Assembly: GCA_945907065.1 (NCBI GenBank)
Contig: CAMDSC010000020.1
Location: 1 to 43,700 of the forward strand
Direction of reading: 5' to 3'
DNA length: 43,700 bases
Source of the DNA: Chitinophaga pinensis
GTDB taxonomy: Bacteria > Bacteroidota > Bacteroidia > NS11-12g > UBA9320
Positions within the stretch are counted from its first letter, which is position 1. The number at the start of each line of letters is the position of its first letter. Below, one piece after another: positions 35,682 through 43,700 of the stretch. The notes under the pieces are model-generated. The model saw nothing but the letters and a program-made list of their open reading frames with translations. It ran no database searches and was not told the DNA's origin. The position numbers were made by a program, and so were the translations under genes.

Positions 35682-35774
35682 AGTGAGAATTAAGACAACC
35701 TCTTACTAAATTAAACCATCTTTTAAGGAGAATATTGAAACGATAGAACGATTTTTGCAAGCACAATTATTACG

Positions 35775-36914
35775 ATGAAAAAAACAATTCTCCTTATTTT
35801 TAGTTTCCTCCATATTTCAAATTTTGGAATGGCTCTTGGGCCCAAAGAAAAAGATATTGAATTATCAGCATTAATGGGTAAACGTATTTTTCAAAGCCCA
35901 CTTAATGAATGGCTTGAAAAATATTCATACAAAACTGCTACTGAAGAACTGCAAACAGATGGCCCTATTCTTATTATTAAGAATTATGAAAAAGGCTATT
36001 CAATGTTTCTTGATATAAATATGACTTTAAATTCGATATCGGTATATAATAAAGGTGGAAAGTATCAATCATTTAAAGGAAAACTTCCGCTAAATCTAAA
36101 ATTCGGGATGAAAAGAGATTCGCTTTATCAAGCTGTTGATTTACGGCTGGAAGATGTAGAGGATAATCCTTATGTTTTAACAAGAAAATGGAATAATCAA
36201 TTACTTCAATTGCTGTTTACATCCAAAGGATTAAATCAGGTGAATGTTTTGGCAAAAGACACAATTTATAATGCGGATGATTTTGGTTTTATAAGGTTAA
36301 TATATAATGGCACGGTTGAATCGGGTGATTGCGACAGCCTAAAAGGCAAGATGACTTGGAACAATGGTGCTGCCGAATATGAAGGAGAATGGGAAAATAA
36401 TTTACCGCATGGTAAAGGCTATTTTAAAGACCAAAATAATAATTGGTATAAGGGTGATTTTAAATATGGATATTTCTGGGGAAAAGGACAATTATCGGTA
36501 GCAAATTTATATTTGTATCAAGGCGATTTTATTATGAGCCGACGCCAAGGAAATGGAATTTGCAAGTTTTTTATTCAAAGAGGTGAAAGGTATGAAGGCC
36601 AATGGAAGGAAGATAAAATGAACGGGCTTGGCAAATACATGAAAAATTCTAAAAATTACTATTATGGCAATATGTCCAATGATAAATATAATGGGAATGG
36701 AAAATTAGTAACACCAGATGGTTGGATTGAAGGTCCTTTCAGAAATGGCTTGCCCAATGGATTTTTAAAACAATACCTTGACCGCGAAAATGTAATGATT
36801 GAAGGAGAATGGGTTATTGGTAAACGGGAAGGAAAATTCAAATTCACAAACATGGATAATAAGAAAGAAAGTTATCGATTCTTTGAAAATGATATCGAGA
36901 TTATTGACAAATAA
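35775..36914 (+). CDS. Exported MORN-repeat protein
   Basis: The 379-residue product has a signal peptide (about 1-20). A globular N-terminal part without recognised family follows (about 25-195), then about six MORN-type repeats (YEGEWxxNLPHGKGYF, YKGDFKYGYFWGKGQL, YQGDF, YEGQWKEDKMNGLGKY, YYGNMSNDKYNGNGKL, IEGPFRNGLPNGF, IEGEWVIGKREGKF). MORN repeats form an elongated beta sheet used as a scaffold. Periplasmic or outer-membrane location is inferred from the signal peptide. The gene appears monocistronic. No enzyme motif is seen. Confidence 0.88.
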   Translation: MKKTILLIFSFLHISNFGMALGPKEKDIELSALMGKRIFQSPLNEWLEKYSYKTATEELQTDGPILIIKNYEKGYSMFLDINMTLNSISVYNKGGKYQSFKGKLPLNLKFGMKRDSLYQAVDLRLEDVEDNPYVLTRKWNNQLLQLLFTSKGLNQVNVLAKDTIYNADDFGFIRLIYNGTVESGDCDSLKGKMTWNNGAAEYEGEWENNLPHGKGYFKDQNNNWYKGDFKYGYFWGKGQLSVANLYLYQGDFIMSRRQGNGICKFFIQRGERYEGQWKEDKMNGLGKYMKNSKNYYYGNMSNDKYNGNGKLVTPDGWIEGPFRNGLPNGFLKQYLDRENVMIEGEWVIGKREGKFKFTNMDNKKESYRFFENDIEIIDK

Positions 36915-36967
36915 AGAATCTAAAATTCTTAAAAATATCAACTTTTAACTAAATAATCTTTTAGTTT

Positions 36968-38236
36968 TTACCTATAAACATATTGAACTACATTTTTTGA
37001 ATGTTGTTCAATCATTATTTCTTTATTGGTTAAAATAGCCGGTAATTCCTTTTCTTTATAATTATGAAGCGTAATCAAGGTTAAGTTTTTAATCACTTCA
37101 ATATTAAAAAGCTCGGTTAGTTGAGAAATAAGGTTTGCAAATTTTCGCTCATCATAATTGGCACAAAATGAAAAACTGATGGCTGAATTTTGCATCACAT
37201 TTATTTGAACTTTTGCAGCTGCAAGTATCGCAAATATTGAACTCAAGTGTGATTCAACAATAAACGAAAAGTCTTTGGATGATAAGTTTATTAAAATTTG
37301 GTCATCCTTAAAAATATAACAAGCTATGGATTCCTCTTTGGCTGCATCCATCGCTTTTACTACTGAACCTTCTGCATCTGGATTTAAAAATGATTTAACA
37401 TAAAGTGGTATTGACTTTCTTAATAAAGGTTGTATTGTTTTAGGGTGCAAAATAGTGGCACCATAATACGCTAATTCAATAGCTTTATTAAAAGAAATCT
37501 CTCTCATTATCTGAGTATTCTCCATACGTTTTGGGTCGGCATTCATCACTCCGGCCACATCTTTCCAAATTGTGACACTTTCAGCATTCAGACAATAAGC
37601 AAAAATAGATGCTGAATAATCGGAGCCTTCCCTACCAAGTGTAGTTGTATTATTTCTGTTGGTTCGGCCAATAAATCCTTGGGTAATTACCAACTGCCTA
37701 TTTACTAAAGGTTGTAATCTATTAACAATTATTTCCTCAGTAGCTCCCCAATTTATACGTGCCTGACGATAATCTTCGGTAGTATTGATGAAATTTCTGG
37801 CATCAAGCCAGCGGTTGTTTAACCCAATGGTTTGTAAATAAATGCTAATAATTTTAGTGCTAATTAATTCACCATAGCCTACAATTTGATCATACAAAAA
37901 GTCGAAATCAGTATTTACCGGCCGGGTTTCTATCATACACTCCAACTCAATAAACAGATTATCTACCTCGTGATAATTATTCTGCAAGTCTCCCCCAATA
38001 AGATCGCCAATAATACTATTATGAAAATTCTTTATTTCTGCTAATTCGTTAGTAGCCAATTCACCTTTACCGTCAAACCATGCACCAAGCATTCTCTCAA
38101 GTCCATTGGTGGTTTTGCCCATAGCACTAATTACCACCAACAGTTTTTCGTTTTGGTATTTTTTTAATATACTGCCTACATTTTTAACTGCATCTGCATC
38201 TTTTACCGATGCCCCACCAAATTTAAATACTTTCAT
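36968..38236 (-). CDS. lysC: Aspartokinase, monofunctional
   Basis: It phosphorylates L-aspartate, the first step to lysine, threonine, methionine and diaminopimelate. The 422-residue product starts MKVFKFGGASVKDADAV (kinase ATP/Asp site), has GFIGRTNRNNTTTLGREGSDYSAS in the catalytic core and WKDVAGVMNADP; the C-terminal part (about 300-422) is a shortened, divergent ACT region with no homoserine dehydrogenase. The ACT region has weak sequence conservation, so feedback control cannot be predicted. No lysine riboswitch is seen upstream. Its promoter element ends 7 bp before the ATG. Confidence 0.93.
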   Translation of the reverse strand: MKVFKFGGASVKDADAVKNVGSILKKYQNEKLLVVISAMGKTTNGLERMLGAWFDGKGELATNELAEIKNFHNSIIGDLIGGDLQNNYHEVDNLFIELECMIETRPVNTDFDFLYDQIVGYGELISTKIISIYLQTIGLNNRWLDARNFINTTEDYRQARINWGATEEIIVNRLQPLVNRQLVITQGFIGRTNRNNTTTLGREGSDYSASIFAYCLNAESVTIWKDVAGVMNADPKRMENTQIMREISFNKAIELAYYGATILHPKTIQPLLRKSIPLYVKSFLNPDAEGSVVKAMDAAKEESIACYIFKDDQILINLSSKDFSFIVESHLSSIFAILAAAKVQINVMQNSAISFSFCANYDERKFANLISQLTELFNIEVIKNLTLITLHNYKEKELPAILTNKEIMIEQHSKNVVQYVYR

Positions 38237-38243
38237 AACAGGG

Positions 38244-38251
38244 CAAAAATA
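38244..38251 (-). promoter_or_regulatory. Promoter -7 element (TATTTTTG) of lysC
   Basis: Exact TAnnTTTG on the minus strand followed by CC, 7 bp before the ATG. Confidence 0.55.
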
Positions 38252-38388
38252 AGAATTAAGACTGAAAGATGTTAGATATTATAGGGTTTGTAATACCTTG
38301 CACCTCGGTATAACAATTTGAATAAAAAGTTTCCAATTATATTGAGAGGATAAAACCTAATAATTTTTAAACCTCAATAATAGACTAA

Positions 38389-39456
38389 CTACTCCACCCA
38401 ATCAACAATAAACAAATTGGTATCGCGTGTTCCGCCGTTATTGCGGTTAGAACTAAAAATTAGTTTTTTGCCGTTAGGCGAAAACATTGGAAAAGCATCA
38501 AAACCACCATCGCGGCTAAGTTTTGTTAAACCCGTTCCGTCAATATTTATCATATAAAGATTAAAAGGAAAGCCCCTTTTATATTCATGATTGGAAGCAA
38601 AAATGATACGTTTGCCTGTATGGTCAAAGTTGGGAGCCCAGTTAGCATTGCCCAAATTGGTTATTTGTTTCACATCACTTCCAGCGGCATTGGCAGTAAA
38701 AACTTCCATTTTAGTAGGTGCTACCAATCCTTTGGCCAATAAATCTTTATATTCTTTCACATCTTCATCAGAGGTTGGTCGTGAAGCACGCCAAACTATT
38801 TTGGTACCATCCGGGCTAAACCATGCTCCACCATCATAACCCAAATCATTGGTAATTTGCTTAACATTGCTTCCGTCCATATCCATCAGGTACAAATCAA
38901 TGTCACCATTGCGGGTGCTTGTAAAAATTATTTTATCTCCTTTTGGCGACACGGTTGCTTCGGCATCGTAACCTGGATTATTGGTAAGTTGCTTGGTTAT
39001 TTTACCGTTTAAATCTGCAATAAAAATATCAAATCCATCATAAAGTGGCCAAACATATTTTTTTATAACCGAACGATCAGGAACCGGCGGACAAGCTGAA
39101 TCAGCCAAATGTGTTGAAGCATATAAAATATGTTTATTATCAGGCATAAAATAGGCACAAGTTGTTCTTCCTTTCCCTGTACTTACTAATTTATATTCAA
39201 ATTTCTTACCTTTTTTAGGAAGTTTTCCGGAATAAATCTGATCGCATGGTATTCCTTCTTTAGGACTGGTTTTTTGAAAAACAATACTTTTACCATCAGG
39301 GCTAAAATAAGCTTCTGCATTATCGCCACCAAAAGTTAATTGCTGAATGTTTTTAAAATGGGTTTCACCTTTAAAGTGAAGAGTATCACCGCTTTGAGCA
39401 AATGTATTTGCCGAAAAAACAATTAATAAAACACTGTAAATATTCTTTAATTTCAT
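38389..39456 (-). CDS. Exported TolB-like beta-propeller protein
   Basis: The 355-residue product has a signal peptide (cleavage near TFA-QSG at about 21) and five clear PD40/WD40-like blades, each with an A-x-FSPDGxxIxF-type core (AYFSPDGKSIVF, ATVSPKGDKIIF, AWFSPDGTKIVW, PNFDHTGKRIIF, PMFSPNGKKLIF). It resembles TolB but has no N-terminal TolB domain, and Pal/TolA genes are not adjacent. Related propeller proteins in Bacteroidota occur as binding modules or inactive dipeptidyl-peptidase relatives; no catalytic domain is present. Function is unknown. The promoter ends 5 bp before the start. Confidence 0.88.
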   Translation of the reverse strand: MKLKNIYSVLLIVFSANTFAQSGDTLHFKGETHFKNIQQLTFGGDNAEAYFSPDGKSIVFQKTSPKEGIPCDQIYSGKLPKKGKKFEYKLVSTGKGRTTCAYFMPDNKHILYASTHLADSACPPVPDRSVIKKYVWPLYDGFDIFIADLNGKITKQLTNNPGYDAEATVSPKGDKIIFTSTRNGDIDLYLMDMDGSNVKQITNDLGYDGGAWFSPDGTKIVWRASRPTSDEDVKEYKDLLAKGLVAPTKMEVFTANAAGSDVKQITNLGNANWAPNFDHTGKRIIFASNHEYKRGFPFNLYMINIDGTGLTKLSRDGGFDAFPMFSPNGKKLIFSSNRNNGGTRDTNLFIVDWVE

Positions 39457-39461
39457 GGGCG

Positions 39462-39469
39462 CAAAGGTA
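39462..39469 (-). promoter_or_regulatory. Promoter -7 element (TACCTTTG) of the TolB-like gene
   Basis: Exact TAnnTTTG on the minus strand followed by C, 5 bp before the ATG. Confidence 0.55.
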
Positions 39470-39542
39470 AGATGTTACCTAACTTTTAAAAAAGAAGTTT
39501 TTGTTTTTAGTTTGAAAAAACTAACAGCATCCAAAAAGTTTT

Positions 39543-40367
39543 CTATTCGAAATACGTTATCCTGTAATCCTTTGAATCCATTTCCGCCAATATGCTTTCC
39601 AACTCATTTTTTGAGTTGTAAGAATAAATATATTGTGAATTATTTTTCTCTTTGACCGAGATTAATTTGCCTAAAGGGTCGTATTGATAATCCCGTTTAT
39701 CAATTAAATAAAAATCTGAGCTGTAATAATGAACACTTTCCAATTTTGAACCATAAAAATACTTGGTCATTCTGTTTTTTAATTTTGCACCTTCTTCATC
39801 ATAATAATATTCATTTAATGAATCCAGATTATTCCCCTTATACTTATACTCATTCGAGAATTTAAGAGTAGTGGTGTCATAAAAATCATAAATTAATTCC
39901 TTATTTAACCTGCTGTTTTTATCATACTCATAACGGATAAGATTCCATTGATGGTCACTCCCATTCGAAATATCCCATTCATTAGATTCCTTGCTTATGA
40001 GTTTGCAATTTTTATATCGGTTTGAATATTTGGAATTAATTGTGTGACCCTTTTTTAAAACCAAGTTTCCACATTTATCATATTTATAAAATGTCGTGTC
40101 ACTTTCGTTATCCTTAGTTTTATCAATAATTTGACAAGAATTGGCATCTACAAATTTTATTATTCGATAAGCTGACTCACCCGGAATTCTCGCTATATCG
40201 GGCTCATTGCCCTTAGATTTTATAATTTCAATTTCTATTTTTTTATACTCTTTCCCTAAAAATTGTTTAATAATATCAGGTTCTGAATAAAAAATATTGG
40301 ATTCCTGTCCCATCAAAATAGGGCATGAGAATATGAAAAGTAGAATAGAAAAAAGGGTATTTTTCAT
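39543..40367 (-). CDS. Exported protein with YD/RHS-like repeats, function unknown
   Basis: The 274-residue product begins with a signal peptide (about 1-20, ending near LMG-QES). After about residue 85 it has a run of aromatic repeats (FYKYDKCGNLV, RYEYDKNSRLNKELIY, EYKYKGNNLDSLNEYYYDEEG, DYQYDPLGKLISVKEK, IYSYNSKNELESI) with the YxYDxxGxL pattern of RHS/YD repeats. There is no RHS core or toxin domain and the repeat tract is short, so this is unlikely to be a polymorphic toxin; a small cell-surface or periplasmic beta protein is more likely. A TTCG-type promoter stands 14 bp upstream. Confidence 0.82.
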   Translation of the reverse strand: MKNTLFSILLFIFSCPILMGQESNIFYSEPDIIKQFLGKEYKKIEIEIIKSKGNEPDIARIPGESAYRIIKFVDANSCQIIDKTKDNESDTTFYKYDKCGNLVLKKGHTINSKYSNRYKNCKLISKESNEWDISNGSDHQWNLIRYEYDKNSRLNKELIYDFYDTTTLKFSNEYKYKGNNLDSLNEYYYDEEGAKLKNRMTKYFYGSKLESVHYYSSDFYLIDKRDYQYDPLGKLISVKEKNNSQYIYSYNSKNELESILAEMDSKDYRITYFE

Positions 40368-40381
40368 AACTTAAGTAGTTA

Positions 40382-40389
40382 CGAAGATA
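40382..40389 (-). promoter_or_regulatory. Promoter -7 element (TATCTTCG) of the YD-repeat gene
   Basis: On the minus strand TATCTTCG, 14 bp before the ATG; TTCG variant. Confidence 0.4.
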
Positions 40390-40406
40390 ATAATAGAATT
40401 GAATTT

Positions 40407-41171
40407 TTATCCTTCACTGTCTATTAAATTTGCTCTTAGATAATCGCGGTTCATGGCTGCAATATTTACTAAGGAAATTTCTTTAGGGCATTCAGCTTCG
40501 CAAGCTCCTGTATTGGTGCAAGATCCAAAACCTTCTTTATCCATTTGAGCTGCCATGGCTCTAACCCGTTCCATACGTTCAGGCTGGCCTTGCGGCAAAT
40601 GGGCTAATTGATTTACTTTAGCCGAAACAAATAACATAGCTGAAGCATTTTTACAAGCTGCCACACAAGCTCCGCAACCAATACAAGCCGCAGCAGCAAA
40701 AGCCATATCAGCATCCGTTTTAGGTACAGGAAGCGTATTACCATCCTGAGCATTGCCTGTATTTACAGATACATAACCTCCAGCAGCTATTATTCTATCA
40801 AATGCAGAACGGTCAACAGCTAAATCTTTTATTACTGGAAAAGCCTGAGCTCGCCATGGTTCAACCACAATTGTGTCGCCATCTTTAAAACTTCGCATGT
40901 GCAATTGGCAAGTAGTAATTCCATGCTTTGGGCCATGCGGTCGGCCATTGATGTGCATACTACAGATACCGCAAATTCCTTCACGACAATCGTGGTCAAA
41001 GGCTATAGGCTCATCTCCTTTGGTAATTAATTGTTCATTAAGTACATCAAACATTTCAAGGAAAGACATATCAGGTGAAATATCTGCAACTTTATAGTTT
41101 ACTAATTCTCCTTTTGCTTTATTGTTTTTCTGACGCCAAATTTTAAGAGTCAAATTCATATTACCGCTCAT
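40407..41171 (-). CDS. sdhB: Succinate dehydrogenase/fumarate reductase iron-sulfur subunit
   Basis: It passes electrons from the flavin to the quinone site through three clusters. In the 254-residue product these are [2Fe-2S] ligands Cys62, Cys67, Cys70 and Cys88; [4Fe-4S] ligands Cys163, Cys166, Cys169; and [3Fe-4S] ligands Cys173 or Cys218, Cys224, Cys228 in [16 protein letters not shown]. The sequence type ([18 protein letters not shown]) is that of the class with a single di-heme membrane subunit (type B). It is the last gene of the sdhCAB cluster; 92 bp separate it from sdhA. An alternative ATG is 41159. Confidence 0.96.
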   Translation of the reverse strand: MSGNMNLTLKIWRQKNNKAKGELVNYKVADISPDMSFLEMFDVLNEQLITKGDEPIAFDHDCREGICGICSMHINGRPHGPKHGITTCQLHMRSFKDGDTIVVEPWRAQAFPVIKDLAVDRSAFDRIIAAGGYVSVNTGNAQDGNTLPVPKTDADMAFAAAACIGCGACVAACKNASAMLFVSAKVNQLAHLPQGQPERMERVRAMAAQMDKEGFGSCTNTGACEAECPKEISLVNIAAMNRDYLRANLIDSEG

Positions 41172-41263
41172 CTTTTAGTTATTGAGTTATTGTTTTGTTA
41201 TTTGTATTTATTTTATTGGTTTTTGTCAAATGTTTTAAAATTCATCCTTAACAATTCACCATT

Positions 41264-43237
41264 TTATTTATAGCTCCTTTGAGCAATTTTTATATTTTCA
41301 AACTTTAATTCTTCTTTATAAAGCTTCCAGTTATTTTCGATAAATTCCCATGCAGCTACATAAGAATAATTTTCATCATCACGCAATGCTTCACCTTCTT
41401 CAGTTTGAGATTCATCGCGGAAATGACCACCACAACTTTCGTTTCGTTCCAAAGCATCCATGCACATCAATTCGCCCAATTCCAAAAAGTCAGCTACTCG
41501 TCCGGCTTTTTCTAATTCAGGATTAAATTCATTCGCCGAACCAAGTACTCTCAAGTCTTTCCAAAACTCATTACGAATTTCTTTTATTTCAGAAATAGCA
41601 TCTTGCAAACCTTTTGTATTTCTAGCCATTCCACATTTATCCCACATAATCTTTCCTAATTTTTTGTGAAAATGGTCAACAGTTTTAGTTCCGTTAATCG
41701 TTAACAGTTTATTGATTCTTTCCTTCACTTCTTTTTCGGCTTGTACAAAAGCTTCATGGTCAGTGGATATCGGTTTAACTGCAATTTCCTTTGATAAATA
41801 AGCGCCTATAGTATAAGGAATCACAAAATATCCATCTGCCAAACCCTGCATCAAAGCAGAGGCTCCTAATCTATTTGCTCCGTGGTCCGAAAAATTAGCT
41901 TCACCCAATGAATACATACCCGGAACTGTAGTCATCAAATTATAATCAACCCACAAACCACCCATTGTATAATGCACCGCAGGGTATATTCGCATTGGTA
42001 TTTCATAAGGATCTTCGCCAGTTATTTGCTTGTACATATCAAACAAGTTGCCATATTTTTCCTTTATAACTTCTCTTCCTAAATTTAAAATTGTGGCATC
42101 CGATGCATCTGTCATTCCATTTTTAGTAGCTTCTACCCTACCGTAACGCATCATGTTAAATTTAAAATCAAGATACACTGCCATTTTTGAAGTACCTACT
42201 CCAAATCCCGCATCGCACCGTTCTTTAGCTGCTCGGCTAGCCACATCGCGTGGCACAAGGTTACCAAATGCAGGATAACGTCTTTCCAAGTAATAATCTC
42301 TTTCTTCTTCTGGTATTTCACTTGGATGACGATTGTCACCGGCTTTTTTTGGCACCCATATTCTTCCATCATTTCTTAATGATTCACTCATCAAGGTTAA
42401 TTTACTTTGATGGTCTCCACTTACAGGAATGCACGTTGGGTGTATTTGAGTAAAACTTGGATTTCCAAAATATGCTCCTTTTTTATGAGCTTTCCATATT
42501 GCTGTAGCATTGCAGCCCATTGCATTGGTACTTAAAAAAAACACGTTGCCGTAGCCACCTGTACAAAGTAAAACGGCATGACCAAAATGGCGTTCCAATT
42601 CTCCGGTTATTAAATCTCGGGCAATAATTCCACGGGCTTTGCCGTCAATTACCACCACATCTAGCATTTCATGGCGACTGAGCATTTGCACAGTTCCCAT
42701 TCCAACTTGGCGTTCCAAAGCACTGTAGGCTCCTAACAAAAGTTGCTGACCAGTTTGTCCGGCTGCGTAAAACGTGCGTTGTACTTGCGTTCCACCAAAT
42801 GAACGGTTGCTGAGCATTCCGCCATATTCGCGGGCAAACGGGACTCCTTGAGCCACACATTGGTCTATAATATTCGGACTTATTTCGGCTAAGCGATACA
42901 CATTGGCTTCACGGGCACGGTAGTCACCACCTTTTATGGTATCATAAAATAAACGATACACACTGTCACCGTCATTCTGATAATTTTTTGCAGCATTTAT
43001 ACCACCTTGAGCGGCTATAGAGTGAGCTCTGCGTGGGCTGTCCTGATAGCAAAAGCACTTCACTTTATAGCCCAATTCGGCTAATGATGCAGCCGCAGCT
43101 GCACCAGCCAATCCACTACCTACAACCAATATTTCAAGGTTTCGTTTGTTGGCAGGATTTACCAATGGAACTGTACTTTTATATTTGGTCCATTTATCTT
43201 CTAATTGACCTTCTGGAATATTTGAATTTAAAGACAT
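41264..43237 (-). CDS. sdhA: Succinate dehydrogenase/fumarate reductase flavoprotein subunit
   Basis: The catalytic subunit that carries covalent FAD. The 657-residue product has the dinucleotide motif [12 protein letters not shown] starting at Gly40, the flavin-linking His72 in [17 protein letters not shown], and the substrate-site segments around [29 protein letters not shown] and [19 protein letters not shown]. Length is typical of the long type-B form of Bacteroidota and Epsilonproteobacteria, in which the same enzyme may act as dehydrogenase or fumarate reductase; direction cannot be read from sequence. It is 31 bp after sdhC. Confidence 0.97.
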   Translation of the reverse strand: MSLNSNIPEGQLEDKWTKYKSTVPLVNPANKRNLEILVVGSGLAGAAAAASLAELGYKVKCFCYQDSPRRAHSIAAQGGINAAKNYQNDGDSVYRLFYDTIKGGDYRAREANVYRLAEISPNIIDQCVAQGVPFAREYGGMLSNRSFGGTQVQRTFYAAGQTGQQLLLGAYSALERQVGMGTVQMLSRHEMLDVVVIDGKARGIIARDLITGELERHFGHAVLLCTGGYGNVFFLSTNAMGCNATAIWKAHKKGAYFGNPSFTQIHPTCIPVSGDHQSKLTLMSESLRNDGRIWVPKKAGDNRHPSEIPEEERDYYLERRYPAFGNLVPRDVASRAAKERCDAGFGVGTSKMAVYLDFKFNMMRYGRVEATKNGMTDASDATILNLGREVIKEKYGNLFDMYKQITGEDPYEIPMRIYPAVHYTMGGLWVDYNLMTTVPGMYSLGEANFSDHGANRLGASALMQGLADGYFVIPYTIGAYLSKEIAVKPISTDHEAFVQAEKEVKERINKLLTINGTKTVDHFHKKLGKIMWDKCGMARNTKGLQDAISEIKEIRNEFWKDLRVLGSANEFNPELEKAGRVADFLELGELMCMDALERNESCGGHFRDESQTEEGEALRDDENYSYVAAWEFIENNWKLYKEELKFENIKIAQRSYK

Positions 43238-43268
43238 TTTCTTTTGAATGTTAAATTGTTAAATTTTT

Positions 43269-43700
43269 TTATTTTATCCAACCCAAATGCATGGCAATTG
43301 GCATTAATGAAAAGATTAAAGGAATGATTATGCTATACCAAAAACCAATTGCTTTAATTATTGGGGTATATTTTTTATGATTCCAGCCCATCGTTTGAAA
43401 AGCAGACTGAAAACCGTGCATTAGATGGTAGGATAAAGAAATCATTCCTAATAAATAGACTGCAATTACCCAAGGAATTGTAAACACTTCTTTCATTTCA
43501 TCAAAGAGGGTTTCATTAATGTTAAGTTCATCTGTCAATCGGCTAACAAACCAAAAGTGCCTAAGATGAATAATTAAAAAAATCAATAACAATGTACCTA
43601 ACAATCCCATGGAGCGTGAATACCACTTACTATTTGCTTTCCCATTGGTCATTGAATATTGTACGGGCCGAGCTTTTTTATTTTCAAATACCAAATATAG
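43269..43700 (-). CDS. sdhC: Succinate dehydrogenase cytochrome b subunit (type B), N-terminus cut by window edge
   Basis: The frame stays open to the right edge (codons for Leu-Tyr precede the TTG at 43694, so that TTG is not the start). The 144 visible codons contain three membrane helices (about 30-48, 78-97, 118-140 of the visible part) with His in LLIFLIIHLRHFWFV and SYHLMHGFQSAFQTMGW, the di-heme ligands of the single-subunit type-B cytochrome b (about 220-240 residues in full). About the first third is missing. It anchors SdhA and SdhB and reacts with menaquinone (inference from the family). Confidence 0.93.
   Translation of the reverse strand, partial: LYLVFENKKARPVQYSMTNGKANSKWYSRSMGLLGTLLLIFLIIHLRHFWFVSRLTDELNINETLFDEMKEVFTIPWVIAVYLLGMISLSYHLMHGFQSAFQTMGWNHKKYTPIIKAIGFWYSIIIPLIFSLMPIAMHLGWIK

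Noticed and set aside
38237-38388. Lysine riboswitch or attenuator before lysC
   Set aside because: The promoter element is 7 bp from the start codon, leaving no leader; the region has only a weak ATACC/GGTAT hairpin further upstream.
39543-40367. Polymorphic RHS toxin system
   Set aside because: Repeat tract too short, no core cage signature, no C-terminal toxin and no immunity gene next to it.
43692-43694. TTG 43694 as the start of sdhC
   Set aside because: The frame continues to the window edge and the family has about 70-90 more residues at the N-terminus.

Overview
The window looks like a chromosomal segment of a low-GC member of the Bacteroidota. The evidence is: promoters of the Bacteroidota type (TAnnTTTG, several with a TTTG box exactly 19 bp upstream); almost no Shine-Dalgarno sites; two large surface or secreted proteins of the type IX secretion (T9SS) kind, one with a gliding-motility-type (CHU_C) C-terminus; atpD-atpC standing apart from the other ATP synthase genes; and a type-B succinate dehydrogenase in the order C-A-B. 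I cannot place it below phylum level. No phage, plasmid, CRISPR array, transposase or rRNA operon is visible.

Layout. 1-2795 (-): N-terminal 931 codons of a subtilisin-like protease that runs off the left edge. 2796-3167: divergent intergenic region carrying a composite array of hairpins. 3168-9712 (+): atpD-atpC, a saccharopine-dehydrogenase-like reductase, uvrA and a lipoprotein. 9789-10956 (+): the bS6-bS18-bL9 ribosomal operon. 11011-12692 (-): a MacB/FtsX-type permease and an A-type Fe-S carrier. 12774-15713 (+): a small membrane protein, a 375-bp AT-rich region (possible oriC), dnaA and another membrane protein. 15786-17117: kmo. 17124-22397: a polysaccharide flippase, a GT-C-like membrane protein (opposite strand), a Wzz-like protein and an O-antigen ligase/polymerase. 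22378-23427: an OppC/DppC-like permease. 23616-29264 (-): hutU, the CHU_C surface protein and a methylcrotonyl-CoA-carboxylase-like beta subunit. 29342-29427: SRP RNA. 29492-30835 (+): pdhB and a small HExxH protein. 30868-32679 (-): FtsB/DivIC-like protein, an acyltransferase-like protein and tRNA-Glu. 32881-34487 (+): gap and yqgE. 34504-35639 (-): fdx-iscX-kdsC. 35775-36914 (+): MORN-repeat protein. 36968-40367 (-): aspartokinase, TolB-like propeller and a YD-like exported protein. 40407-43700 (-): sdhB, sdhA and the 3' part of sdhC.

How the genes work together. Most are housekeeping: energy conversion (ATP synthase, PDH, GAPDH, SDH), replication and repair (DnaA, UvrA), translation (bS6, bS18, bL9, tRNA-Glu), targeting (SRP RNA), Fe-S cluster assembly (ferredoxin, IscX, A-type carrier) and amino-acid catabolism (kmo, hutU, the carboxylase). 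The cell-envelope part is a polysaccharide export and polymerisation set plus T9SS-type cargo.

The most interesting signals are regulatory. Near-perfect Shine-Dalgarno sites occur only before rpsR and rplI, in a phylum whose ribosomes hide the anti-SD behind bS18, bS6 and bS21. About eight genes have the -7 promoter element only 5-8 bp from the start codon, which predicts leaderless mRNAs. A second promoter class, TAnnTTCG, recurs before five genes. I found no gene cluster that is clearly an undescribed system.
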